DNA of 64,000 bases from Allgaiera indica (GTDB taxonomy: Bacteria; Pseudomonadota; Alphaproteobacteria; Rhodobacterales; Rhodobacteraceae): contig NZ_FNOB01000014.1 of assembly GCF_900106675.1 (NCBI RefSeq), positions 51,099 to 115,098 of the forward strand, read 5' to 3'. This document shows positions 33,601 to 41,590 of this stretch, piece after piece; position 1 is the stretch's first letter; every line of letters starts with the position of its first letter. Both the position numbers and the translations under genes were made by a program. A model generated the notes under the pieces. That model had not been told where the DNA came from. It saw only the letters and a list, made by a program, of their open reading frames with translations, and made no database searches.

Positions 33601-34650
33601 ATGTATGGCAAGCATATTCTCACGGCAAGCGCTCTGGCGCTGGCCTTCTCCCTTGGCGGCGGCATCCTGGCCGCCTCCTCGGCCAGCGCCGCGTCGGCCA
33701 AGGAACCCGATACGCTGACCATCGCCTGGCTGCCCAACGACTCGTCGGACGGTCAGGCCGGAATGCGCGACGAGATCGCCAAGGTCATCTCCGAGGCAAC
33801 CGGCAAGAAGGTGGTCAACAAGCTTACCACCGACTATGCGATCGCCATTGCCGCGCTGGAAAACGGTCAGGCCCAGATCGGCTGGTTCGGGGCGAACGAA
33901 TACCTGACCTCGCATGCCCGCAACCCCAAGGTCATTCCGCTGGTGGTCAATTCCGGGCCCTCCGGCACCCTGAAGGATGCGCTGTATTACAGCCGCTTCG
34001 TGGTCAAGAAGGGCAATGAGGCGCAATATGAGACCGATGGCCATTTCGGCATCGGCGATATCGTCGGCAAGCGGATGTCCTTCGTGTCGGCAAGCTCGAC
34101 GTCGGGCTTCAACATGCCCGCGGCGGCCATTCTGAGCACTTTCGACAAGCAGGCCAAATGGAAGACCCTGACCAAGGAAGATCTGGCGCAGGGCGGGTCG
34201 GGGCATTTCTTCTCGAAGGTGATGTTCGGCGGGTCGCACCAGCTGTCGCTGGTCAATGCGCTGACCGGACATGCCGATGTGGCGGCGGTCTGCGACTTTC
34301 TGGTGGCGCCCTATGTCAAGCTGGTCTCGGGGACCGACAACACCGCCGGCGCGGTCTATGCCATCAAGAAAGACGCCGCTGCGCCGTTTTCCGCCCTCGG
34401 AGGCAAGGAATTCGTCATCATCAAGTCGATCCCGGTGCTGAACCCGCCCTTCGAGGTCAACAGCGCCTATCTGAGCGACAAGACCATGGCCCAGATCACG
34501 AATGTCCTGACCTCGGACGCGGTGGCCAATGATCCCAAGATCTTTGCCCCCGCCGGTGCCAAAGGGTCGGATTTCCAGCGCCCCGCCCGCTTCGTGAAGG
34601 TCACCGACGCCTGGTACGACCCGATGCGCAAGGTTCTGGGGATCCAGTAA
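33601..34650 (+). CDS. phnD: Phosphonate/phosphite ABC transporter substrate-binding protein
   Basis: A 349-residue periplasmic protein with a signal peptide of about 32 residues and the PhnD fold. Motifs are LTIAWLPNDSSDGQAGMRDEI, TDYAIAIAALENGQAQIGWFG, the ligand-binding S-A-S-S-T-S-G-F-N-M-P (normally S-x-S-T-S-G) and K-S-I-P-V-L-N-P-P-F. Family members bind phosphonates, phosphite or hypophosphite. No C-P lyase or phosphite dehydrogenase gene is nearby, so the ligand remains open. The ATG at 33601 is chosen because the signal peptide follows directly. Confidence 0.9.
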   Translation: MYGKHILTASALALAFSLGGGILAASSASAASAKEPDTLTIAWLPNDSSDGQAGMRDEIAKVISEATGKKVVNKLTTDYAIAIAALENGQAQIGWFGANEYLTSHARNPKVIPLVVNSGPSGTLKDALYYSRFVVKKGNEAQYETDGHFGIGDIVGKRMSFVSASSTSGFNMPAAAILSTFDKQAKWKTLTKEDLAQGGSGHFFSKVMFGGSHQLSLVNALTGHADVAAVCDFLVAPYVKLVSGTDNTAGAVYAIKKDAAAPFSALGGKEFVIIKSIPVLNPPFEVNSAYLSDKTMAQITNVLTSDAVANDPKIFAPAGAKGSDFQRPARFVKVTDAWYDPMRKVLGIQ

Positions 34651-34727
34651 TCCCGCAACCCTTTTGGGGTCCGGCACCCGCCGGGCCCCGATACCGGCTT
34701 TGGCTTTGCCCGTTCGAGGAATGGTGG

Positions 34728-35558
34728 ATGACACAGGTTTCGCAATTTCCCGGACGCCCGTTGCTGCCCGGACGCCCGTTGCTGGAGGTCAGCCAGCTCG
34801 TCAAACGCTACGACGCGGGAAAACCGGCGCTGGACGGCATCAGTTTCTCGATCCGAAAGGGTGAGTTCGTCTCAGTGATCGGCCCGTCCGGGGCCGGCAA
34901 GTCGACCCTGCTGCGCTGTATCAACCGGATGATCGAGGCGACCAGCGGCGAGGTGAGTTTCGAGGGCGCGTCGGTCGGCCTGCTTGACCGCAAGAGCCTG
35001 AAGCGGCTGCGCAGCAAGATCGGCATGATCTTCCAGCACTACAACCTTGTCGAGCGGCTGACGGTGATCGAGAACGTGCTGCATGGCCGGCTCGGCGCCA
35101 AATCCACCCTCGCGGGGGCCGCGGGCCACTATAGCCGCGAAGAAAAGCGCCAGGCCACCGAGGTGATCGCGACGCTGGGGCTGAGCGACCATCTCTACCA
35201 GCGCTGCGACCGGCTGAGCGGCGGCCAGAAGCAGCGCGTCGGCATCGCCCGGGCGCTGTTGCAGGACCCCCGGATGATCCTGTGCGACGAGCCGATCGCC
35301 TCGCTCGATCCCAACGCCTCGCGCAATATCATGGAACAGCTGAAACGGTTCTCGCAAGAGATGGACATCGCCCTGATCGTCAACCTGCATCAGGTGAATG
35401 TCGCCTGCAAATATTCCGATCGCATTCTGGGCGTCAACGCCGGGCGGCTGGTGTTCGACGGGCGCCCGGAGGAGCTGACCCCCGAGAAGATATCCGAGAT
35501 CTACGGCGCGGATTCCCGCAGCCTGACCGCCGAGCTTGGGGAACAATATGCCAGCTGA
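34728..35558 (+). CDS. phnC: Phosphonate ABC transporter ATP-binding protein
   Basis: A 276-residue ATPase with Walker A G-P-S-G-A-G-K-S-T, Q-loop I-F-Q-H-Y-N-L-V-E-R-L, the PhnC-typical N-V-L-H-G-R-L-G, signature R-L-S-G-G-Q-K-Q-R-V, Walker B I-L-C-D-E-P-I-A-S-L-D-P and a switch region reading N-L-H-Q-V-N-V-A. The N-terminus carries an 18-bp perfect tandem duplication encoding P-G-R-P-L-L twice (about residues 8-19). The same P-G-R-P motif recurs at the start of phnE2. It overlaps phnE1 by 11 bp. Confidence 0.95.
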   Translation: MTQVSQFPGRPLLPGRPLLEVSQLVKRYDAGKPALDGISFSIRKGEFVSVIGPSGAGKSTLLRCINRMIEATSGEVSFEGASVGLLDRKSLKRLRSKIGMIFQHYNLVERLTVIENVLHGRLGAKSTLAGAAGHYSREEKRQATEVIATLGLSDHLYQRCDRLSGGQKQRVGIARALLQDPRMILCDEPIASLDPNASRNIMEQLKRFSQEMDIALIVNLHQVNVACKYSDRILGVNAGRLVFDGRPEELTPEKISEIYGADSRSLTAELGEQYAS

Positions 35559-36333
35559 CATCTTCGCGCGGCGCTTCAACAACGGTCTGGTGTTCTTCCT
35601 TTCCGTCGCGGCACTGACGGCAGGGTCGATCCTCATCACCCAATATGACGTGGTCGCGGGCTTCACCAGCATCGCCAAAGCCTTTGCCTGGGGGGCGCAC
35701 AATTTCTACCCAGATCACCACGCCATGGCGCGGCTGCCGGAGATCCTGCAAAAGCTGTGGCAGACCGTGCTGATGTCGATCGCCGCGACCACGGTTGCCG
35801 CGATCTTCGCGGCCTTCATGGCCATGCTCGGGTCACGCACCACGCGCTTCAACGCGCTGTCCAGCATTCTGGTCAGGGGGCTGGCGTCGGTGTTTCGCAA
35901 CATCCCGCTGGTTGCCTGGGCGATGATCCTGATGCTGGCCTTCAGCCAGAGCCTGGTGACCGGCTATCTGGCGCTGTTCTTCGGCTCGTTCGGCTTTCTC
36001 ACCCGTGCGTTCATCGAAACGGTGGACGAGGCCAGCCTCGATGCCGTCGAGGCGCTGCGGGCCACCGGCGCGGGGTATTTCGCCATCATCTTTCAGGCGG
36101 TGCTGCCGTCATGCCTGCCGCAAATGGTCAGCTGGCTACTGTTCATGATCGACACCAACATCCGCGACGCCACCCTTGTCGGCCTGCTGACCGGCACCGG
36201 CATCGGCTTCACCTTCGACCTCTATTACAAGAGCTTCCATTTTCACGAGGCCAGCCTGGTGGTGATCATGATCGTGATCACCATCATCGTGATCGAGATG
36301 TTCTCGAACTACGTCAGAAGGATCATCCTGTGA
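35548..36333 (+). CDS. phnE: Phosphonate ABC transporter permease 1
   Basis: A 261-residue six-helix permease. It has the E-A-A-type loop (T-V-D-E-A-S-L-D-A-V-E-A-L-R-A-T-G-A) and PhnE-like features: TTVAAIFAAFMAMLGSRTT, then FRNIPLVAWAMILMLAFSQS, then SWLLFMIDTNIRDATLVGLLTGTGIGF. The ATG at 35548 overlaps the phnC stop; translation is coupled. With the second PhnE it should form the channel. Confidence 0.93.
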   Translation: MPADIFARRFNNGLVFFLSVAALTAGSILITQYDVVAGFTSIAKAFAWGAHNFYPDHHAMARLPEILQKLWQTVLMSIAATTVAAIFAAFMAMLGSRTTRFNALSSILVRGLASVFRNIPLVAWAMILMLAFSQSLVTGYLALFFGSFGFLTRAFIETVDEASLDAVEALRATGAGYFAIIFQAVLPSCLPQMVSWLLFMIDTNIRDATLVGLLTGTGIGFTFDLYYKSFHFHEASLVVIMIVITIIVIEMFSNYVRRIIL

Positions 36334-37172
36334 CGGCCTTGCAGCAGATCCCGGGCAGGCCAGCCACGCCCCGCCTGCCGGGCAGGCCCCTGCGCAAGGA
36401 AAAGGTTGTCATCCGTCTGCTGCTGCTGGGGCTGGCAGGGACGACGATCTATGCGCTGGCGACGCTCGATTTCGGTGGCATCGACATGGCCGAGGCGGTG
36501 CGCGACACCTTCGCCAACCTGAAGATCATCTTCCTGCATCCCGGCGGGCCGCGTCTGTCCTTCCTCAGCGCGCTGGAAGAGGTGGTCATCACCCTTGGTC
36601 TGGCGTTTCTGACCACGCTGTTCGGCGGCATCATCGCCCTGTTCCTGGGGCTTCTCGGCGCCCAGAACCTGTCGCCAAAGCCGGTGACCGTGATCATCAT
36701 GGCGCTGGTCGCCCTCATTCGGGCGGTGCCGACGATCCTGTGGGTGCTGATCTTCGCCGTGGCCGCCGGCCTTGGCAGCACGGCGGCGGTGGTTGGCATG
36801 ACCTTCCATTCCATCAGCTACCTGACCAAGGCCTATGCGGAATCGTTCGAAGACCTCGACCGCAGCGTCATCGAGGCGCTCAAGGCAAGCGGCGCGAACT
36901 GGTGGCAGATCGTGTTTCAGGCCGTCATCCCGTCCTCGTTCAGCTATCTGCTTTCCTGGACGTTCCTGCGGTTCGAGATCAATTTCGCCAATGCCGTGGC
37001 CATGGGCGCTGCCGCGGGCGCCTCGGGCGTGGGGTTCGATCTTTTCATGGCCAGCGGCTTCTATTTCGACCTTCGCGAGGTGGGGCTGATCACCTATATC
37101 ATCCTCGGCTTCGCCATGGCCCTCGAGGCCGCCGCGACCCGCGCCAAGGGCCGGATCAAGCATGCCGGCTGA
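36330..37172 (+). CDS. phnE: Phosphonate ABC transporter permease 2
   Basis: A 280-residue permease starting with GTG at 36330, overlapping the TGA of phnE1 (GTGA). The PhnE pattern is seen in FLTTLFGGIIALFLGLLGAQNLSPKPV, RAVPTILWVLIFAVAAGLG, the S-F-E-D-L-D-R-S-V-I-E-A-L-K-A-S-G-A loop and FLRFEINFANAVAMGAAAGASGVGF. The hydrophilic N-terminus contains P-G-R-P twice, like the start of phnC. It is the last gene before a strong stem-loop at 37187-37213. Confidence 0.93.
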   Translation: MTALQQIPGRPATPRLPGRPLRKEKVVIRLLLLGLAGTTIYALATLDFGGIDMAEAVRDTFANLKIIFLHPGGPRLSFLSALEEVVITLGLAFLTTLFGGIIALFLGLLGAQNLSPKPVTVIIMALVALIRAVPTILWVLIFAVAAGLGSTAAVVGMTFHSISYLTKAYAESFEDLDRSVIEALKASGANWWQIVFQAVIPSSFSYLLSWTFLRFEINFANAVAMGAAAGASGVGFDLFMASGFYFDLREVGLITYIILGFAMALEAAATRAKGRIKHAG

Positions 37173-37186
37173 TCGCCGGGCAGGGG

Positions 37187-37213
37187 GCCCCATAGCTTTA
37201 TGCGCTATGGGGC
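37187..37213. terminator. Stem-loop after phnE2
   Basis: GCCCCATAGC and GCTATGGGGC form a perfect 10-bp stem with a 7-base loop between the convergent phnE2 and FrnE-like genes. No long T tract follows on either side. It probably ends transcription from both directions. Confidence 0.65.
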
Positions 37214-37221
37214 GCCGTTGC

Positions 37222-37875
37222 TCAGGCAGGCATCTTGGCAAGCTGGTCGAGGATATTCTTGTAATTCTCCACCCCTTGCGCGCCGGTGACGAGGTGGCGG
37301 CCTTCGAAGACCACGGCCGGAACACCCTGGATCCCCTGACGGATCCAGTGGTTTTCAGCGGCCCGCACATCCGCGGCAAATCTCTGGTCGGCCAGAACGG
37401 CCAGCGCCTCGGCGCGATCCAGCCCGATCCCGGCGGCCACATCGGCCAGCACGGCGTCGTCCGACAGATTGCGCCGCTCGGTGAAATGGGCGGTGAACAA
37501 GGCCTGTTTCAGGTCGTGCTTCCGGCCCGAAAGGTTCGCCCAATGCAGCAACTGATGCGTGTTGAAGGTGTTGTGCATCCGCATGTCGTCGGAAAAGCCA
37601 AAGGCAAAGCCCACCTCTGCGCCGATGGCGGTCATCCTGACGCGGCTTTCCTCGGACTGCTCGGGGGTGCTGCCATATTTCTCGGCCACATGCTCGCGCA
37701 GGTTCTGGCCCTCGGGCGGCATCTTGGGGTTCAGCTCAAACGGGTGCCAGTGGATTTCATGCGCGGTGCCGGTCGCCTCCAGCGCGGCGGCCAGCTGGCG
37801 ATAGCCGATGACGCACCAGGGGCACATCACATCCGACACGATGTCGATGCGCAGGGGTTTGGTTGGTTCGGTCAT
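37222..37875 (-). CDS. DsbA-family oxidoreductase, FrnE-like (copy 2)
   Basis: A 217-residue protein with the same C18-P-W-C21 active site and only scattered substitutions relative to 19814-20467, for example G-I-Q-G-V-P-A-V-V-F-E in place of G-I-R-G-V-P-A-V-V-F-S. All family features are kept, so both copies look functional. It is cytoplasmic and convergent with the phn operon. Confidence 0.9.
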   Translation of the reverse strand: MTEPTKPLRIDIVSDVMCPWCVIGYRQLAAALEATGTAHEIHWHPFELNPKMPPEGQNLREHVAEKYGSTPEQSEESRVRMTAIGAEVGFAFGFSDDMRMHNTFNTHQLLHWANLSGRKHDLKQALFTAHFTERRNLSDDAVLADVAAGIGLDRAEALAVLADQRFAADVRAAENHWIRQGIQGVPAVVFEGRHLVTGAQGVENYKNILDQLAKMPA

Positions 37876-38074
37876 GGTCTTGCCTTTCCGCCACGGCCAG
37901 GGACGATGCGACTGCCCCGAAGCCTGTCATGCAAATCGTGAAATCGAAGGCCGCCAAAATCACCGCCGCCTTCGGACTCCATATCAGAAAGCCGCCCCGG
38001 GCGCACATAGCCTCAGGCGCACAACCTGCCTATCCATCGCGCACAGCGGCTTGTCTTGTCAGCGGCGGCATAGG

Positions 38075-38920
38075 CTAATCCCGCAAACGCCGCGGCCGGC
38101 GGAGCGAAAGCGCAATACCCCCAAGCACCAGAACCGTGGCGGTCACGAAGCGCCAGCTAAGCGCCTCGCCCAGAAGGGCAACCCCGCCGGCGGTGGCAAG
38201 GATCGGAACCCCAAGCTGCGCGATCGCCGCGGTCGAGGCCCGAAGCTGCGGCAGCACATGATACCACAGCACATATCCCAGCCCCGATGTCACCACGCCA
38301 GAGGCCAGCGCCAGGCCCACCCCCGTCGGGGTCAGCGGCGCGCCCACCGCAAGGGGAAGCGCGGCGAGCCCGAACGGCGTGGCCAGCAGGAAATTCGCGG
38401 CGGTGTCTGCCTCGGGTTCGCTGGCGCCCCGGCCCAGGATCGAATAGGCGCCCCAGGCGATGCCCGCGGCGGCCATCAGAAAAGAGCCCGCCAGATCAGG
38501 CGTGGCATGCCCCGCCGGCCACATCAGCCAGACCAGCCCGGCGAAGGCCACCGCCGCCCCGATCAGACGCTGCGGGGGCATCTGCTCTCCTGCCCGCAGG
38601 GCGGCGGAGAACATCGTGATCTGGACCGCGCCGAACAATATCAGCGCGCCCACCCCGGCCGAAAGCCACACATAGGCGAAGGAAAACCCCAGCACATAGA
38701 CGGCCAGCGCCAGAACGCCCCGCCACCGCCCCGGGGTTGCAAGCGGCAGCTTCCGCCCGCGCGAGATCACCAGCAAGGACAGCGCCAGCGCCGCCGAGGC
38801 AAGCCGTATCGCGCTGAACGCCGCCGGGCCGATGCGCCCCTCGGCAAGGCCCATCCGGGTAAGCACGGAATTCGCCGCGAAGGCGATCATGGTGACGAGG
38901 ATCAGCAGAAACAGTCGCAT
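38075..38920 (-). CDS. EamA/DMT-family transporter (copy 2)
   Basis: A 281-residue ten-helix transporter nearly identical to that at 20669-21514. Differences are conservative (R-M-G-L-A for R-V-G-L-A, L-A-L-A-V-Y for V-A-L-A-I-Y). The ATG at 38920 corresponds to the start chosen for copy 1. It lies in the same direction as, and downstream of, the propeller gene, so it may share its transcript. Confidence 0.88.
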   Translation of the reverse strand: MRLFLLILVTMIAFAANSVLTRMGLAEGRIGPAAFSAIRLASAALALSLLVISRGRKLPLATPGRWRGVLALAVYVLGFSFAYVWLSAGVGALILFGAVQITMFSAALRAGEQMPPQRLIGAAVAFAGLVWLMWPAGHATPDLAGSFLMAAAGIAWGAYSILGRGASEPEADTAANFLLATPFGLAALPLAVGAPLTPTGVGLALASGVVTSGLGYVLWYHVLPQLRASTAAIAQLGVPILATAGGVALLGEALSWRFVTATVLVLGGIALSLRRPRRLRD

Positions 38921-39135
38921 CCGGGCTCCGCGGAAATGGATTGCATGCGAGGACTTGCACCGTTGCACCGCGAATTCAAGGCGCAGACGGGCCGTTCACC
39001 TCATCCGCACCGCCTTGGGATGGCCGCCCGCATGCGCAGGGGGGGCCGCCCGCCCCCGGAACCCGCTGAAAAGCAGGCCCAAGGGCGCAACTGCCCCGAA
39101 CCGCCCGTGGAGAAGGGTCCGGGGTGACGCGGTCG

Positions 39136-40146
39136 CTAGCTGCGGGCCACGACCCAGCGATTGCTTGAATCGCCCTTGAACACATGAAGGATTTTTCCGT
39201 TTTTCAGATCAACCAATGCCGCCTCATGACGGTTCTCGACCGTTACCAAGGCATCCTTGCCGCCCTGAACGATGGCCAACCCACTGAGCTTGCTCATACC
39301 TTCACCCGCCCGGACCGGGATCTCTCCAAGGTATTTCGGGTGCTCGGCCGAGAACTTCAGGATATGACCGGAAAAACCCGCGCTATAGACAACCTGTTGG
39401 TCCGGGGATTTCGCAAGCTGCATGAAGCCTGCGGTCGCATGCGGTATTGCCGCATAGGAAAAATGAGGATCGACCTCCGGGGTCTTTATCCGTGTCACCT
39501 TGCCCGTCGCGGTATTGACCACGCTCATGACGCCGGTCTTGATATCCGCTGAAAACAGATTTCCCCGGGCCATGAGAAGATCGCCAGATCCGGCAACAGG
39601 GTATGTTCCGGCGATCCGGCCGGAAGGAATATCAACAATGGTGATTTTCCTGTCCATATTTCCGCCGACAAACAATTTCGTTTCCGAACGGTTTGTCGCA
39701 AGCGCATTGCCCCCAACCGGTATGGTGAACAGAGGGGTGTGGCCTGGCAGCGAGTAGGCCGCCAATGATTTTCCCGACAGCACCATAAGAAGTTTCTTTT
39801 GCCCCAGAACATCCGCGACCCGGGCGCCCTTGATGGTCGAGAACGTTCCGACGCGATGGCCGGTTTTCTCATTCAGGACGGTGACGCGTCCGACGGGCGA
39901 TGGAACAAAGATGGTTTTCGTGGCGGCGTCATACCCGGCATAGAAGCTGTTGCCCGCAAGTGTTCCGGCCTTCGCGAAACTCGCACTGCTGGCCGTCCGG
40001 GTCGCCGGGTCAATGAACAATACCTGACCGTGACCAGGACCTTTCGGTTGGTTTGCCGTCGCGCCGAGGACAGTGGTGTTACTGCTTGCGTAGGCGGCCG
40101 GGGCTATCGCCAGGGTAACGGCAAAAAGCGTGGCTCTTTTAAGCAT
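39136..40146 (-). CDS. Secreted YVTN/cytochrome-D1-like beta-propeller protein
   Basis: A 336-residue protein with a signal peptide (about residues 1-20, F-A-V-T-L-A-I-A-P-A-A-Y-A) and repeated blades of roughly 40-45 residues: FIDPATRTASSASF, VTVLNEKTGHRVGTF, ITIVDIPSGRIAGTYPV, MSVVNTATGKVTRI, AALVDLKNGKILHVF. No heme motif or catalytic triad is visible. It is probably a periplasmic binding or scaffold protein. The codon use is noticeably less GC-rich than its neighbours. The ATG at 40146 is supported by the aligned start in the copy 1 remnant. Confidence 0.75.
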   Translation of the reverse strand: MLKRATLFAVTLAIAPAAYASSNTTVLGATANQPKGPGHGQVLFIDPATRTASSASFAKAGTLAGNSFYAGYDAATKTIFVPSPVGRVTVLNEKTGHRVGTFSTIKGARVADVLGQKKLLMVLSGKSLAAYSLPGHTPLFTIPVGGNALATNRSETKLFVGGNMDRKITIVDIPSGRIAGTYPVAGSGDLLMARGNLFSADIKTGVMSVVNTATGKVTRIKTPEVDPHFSYAAIPHATAGFMQLAKSPDQQVVYSAGFSGHILKFSAEHPKYLGEIPVRAGEGMSKLSGLAIVQGGKDALVTVENRHEAALVDLKNGKILHVFKGDSSNRWVVARS

Positions 40147-40337
40147 GTATCCAAACTCCTGATTGATGACGCAATGACGACTCAAGAGCTTGGTTAGGCG
40201 TTACCGAGAACACTAGAAAGTAAAAGAAACGTTGCGGTTATTCGGTGCGGAGGGCCGCTGTTGATGGCGTGGATGCCCCCTCATGGCTGGGGGGCGGCCC
40301 TGAAGCCGCCCCCCAGAATATGCGTCGCAAGTGGCGC

Positions 40338-40664
40338 TTAGTGCGCGGTCGCGGGGTTCACCGTCAGGTTGCCGGTCACCACGACATGGGTGCTGCCAGC
40401 GATTGGGCCGGTGGATTGCTGCGCGAAGGGCATCCGCGGCTCTGCGCCCAGTTCGGCGACTTTGACCACGCCGGCCGAGCCTTGCGCATCAGCGGCGCTG
40501 ACCGGCAGATAGGCCAGGTCCGGCTGCGGGGTCAGGGCCTCGACCGAGACCGACAGAGGGTTCGCGCTGGCATCGGATGCCACGCCATAGGCCATCGCCA
40601 TCGGCGCGGCGGCGGTCAGCGAGACAAGAGCGATCGCGGCGATTTTCGTCAGACGGGTAGCCAT
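40338..40664 (-). CDS. Small secreted protein of unknown function (copy 2)
   Basis: A 108-residue paralogue of 21977-22303. Signal peptide and the blocks E-A-L-T-P-Q-P-D-L-A, V-A-E-L-G-A-E-P-R-M-P-F-A-Q-Q and S-T-H-V-V-V-T-G-N-L are conserved. The variable middle and the last eight residues differ. Conservation of both blocks in diverged copies argues that the protein is under selection. The ATG at 40664 is preceded by GGAAAGGAAGAA. Confidence 0.72.
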   Translation of the reverse strand: MATRLTKIAAIALVSLTAAAPMAMAYGVASDASANPLSVSVEALTPQPDLAYLPVSAADAQGSAGVVKVAELGAEPRMPFAQQSTGPIAGSTHVVVTGNLTVNPATAH

Positions 40665-40962
40665 CTTTTCTTCCTTTCCTTCACAGCATCTGGCGCGGGT
40701 CCTGTCGGCGCGGCTGAGCGGGTCGGAAACGGGCAAACCGACTTCGGTGCCGATCCTTGAGGATCTGCGCGAAGACGCTATCTCATTTTCGAAACGCTGG
40801 GCTGATGCGACCGCCAGGCCGGGTTTGGCCAGACGAATGTGACTCTCTTATTATGGATGCAGCATCTGCCGCATCCCGGGGTTATCGATCGGGAACCGAT
40901 GAGACCGGGTCTATCCCCTTCCCGTTTCCGGGTGCGTCTCGTCGGTTCGTGACAGGAATGTA

Positions 40963-40981
40963 AAACTGAACTGTTCAGTTT
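40963..40981. promoter_or_regulatory. 19-bp palindrome AAACTGAACTGTTCAGTTT (copy 2)
   Basis: A perfect 9-1-9 dyad that differs from the copy 1 site only in the central base. It directly abuts the IS256 remnant. The 315 bp between it and the secreted-protein gene hold no gene. Preservation of both half sites in both copies supports a bound regulator. Confidence 0.55.
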
Positions 40982-41438
40982 AAACCTGCATCACAGATAC
41001 GTGTTTTCGCGTGACTTCGCGCGACCATCGCGGCGCCGGACGGGCCGCGCGGGCCGCACCCGGCAACAAGACGATCTTCGCCACCCTCGTCTGGCCGTCA
41101 TGATCGACATGCTCCGCAAACTGGCGAGGCTGGGCGAGGGCATTTCGCTGGAAGTGGACTAGGCACCGCCGCCAGGTGGGGCAAAGAACCTTTGAGACGT
41201 CAGCCTTGAGGCCATCGTGGGCGTCGCTGATGACCAGATTGGCCCCGCGCCGCCCCCGGCGCGTCAGCTTGCGCAGGAACTCGGTCCAGATCGGCTTGGC
41301 CCCGGAGGTGCCTATTTCCAGGCCCAGAACCTCGTGCCGCCCGCCGCGCCGGACCTCGAGGTAGGTCGCGTCGATCCACAGACAGGGCCAATCCCCCTCG
41401 ATCGGGCGGGTGAGGAAGGCCCTCAGCGACGCACGCAC
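40980..41438 (-). mobile_element. IS256-family transposase remnant
   Basis: The minus-strand frame carries the IS256 catalytic-core segment: FLTRPIEGDWPCLWIDATYLEVRRGG, then EVLGLEIGTSGAKPIWTEFLRKLTRRG, then ANLVISDAHDGLKA and P-T-W-R-R-C-L-V-H-F-Q-R-N-A-L-A. About 20 residues between R-G-G and E-V-L-G are missing compared with intact relatives, both ends are lost, and the tail after H-F-Q-R-N-A is rearranged. It cannot encode an active enzyme. Confidence 0.85.
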
Positions 41439-41458
41439 CTCGCCGACTTCATGGCACT

Positions 41459-41590
41459 TGCAACTTCGCCCGCAGGCTCAAGACACCCGGCGGCCTCATG
41501 CCATACGAATGCATCTGCAAGATCAGGACTTCGGAACCGGACAGTTTCAACCTCAACCCGATCCACCAGATGTCGGGACTGAACATCTAG
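41459..41590 (+). mobile_element. IS481-family transposase, C-terminal remnant
   Basis: In the frame ending with TAG at 41588-41590, 43 codons match the very end of IS481-type transposases: NFARRLKTPGGLMPYECICK, then S-E-P-D-S-F-N-L-N-P-I-H-Q-M-S-G-L-N. There is no start codon. It abuts the IS256 remnant on its left and overlaps the stop codon of the EamA gene on its right, so two insertion scars are nested here. Confidence 0.82.

Larger units (their letters stand above)
37222..41020. repeat. Duplicated block, copy 2 (FrnE-EamA-propeller-secreted protein)
   Basis: This is the fuller copy of the block at 19814-22660, same strand. It includes the intact propeller gene that is deleted in copy 1. 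Similarity extends past the 19-bp palindrome into the first bases of the IS256 remnant (TGCATCACAGAT at 40987-40998 versus 22626-22637). The right boundary may therefore be IS-related. Confidence 0.88.
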
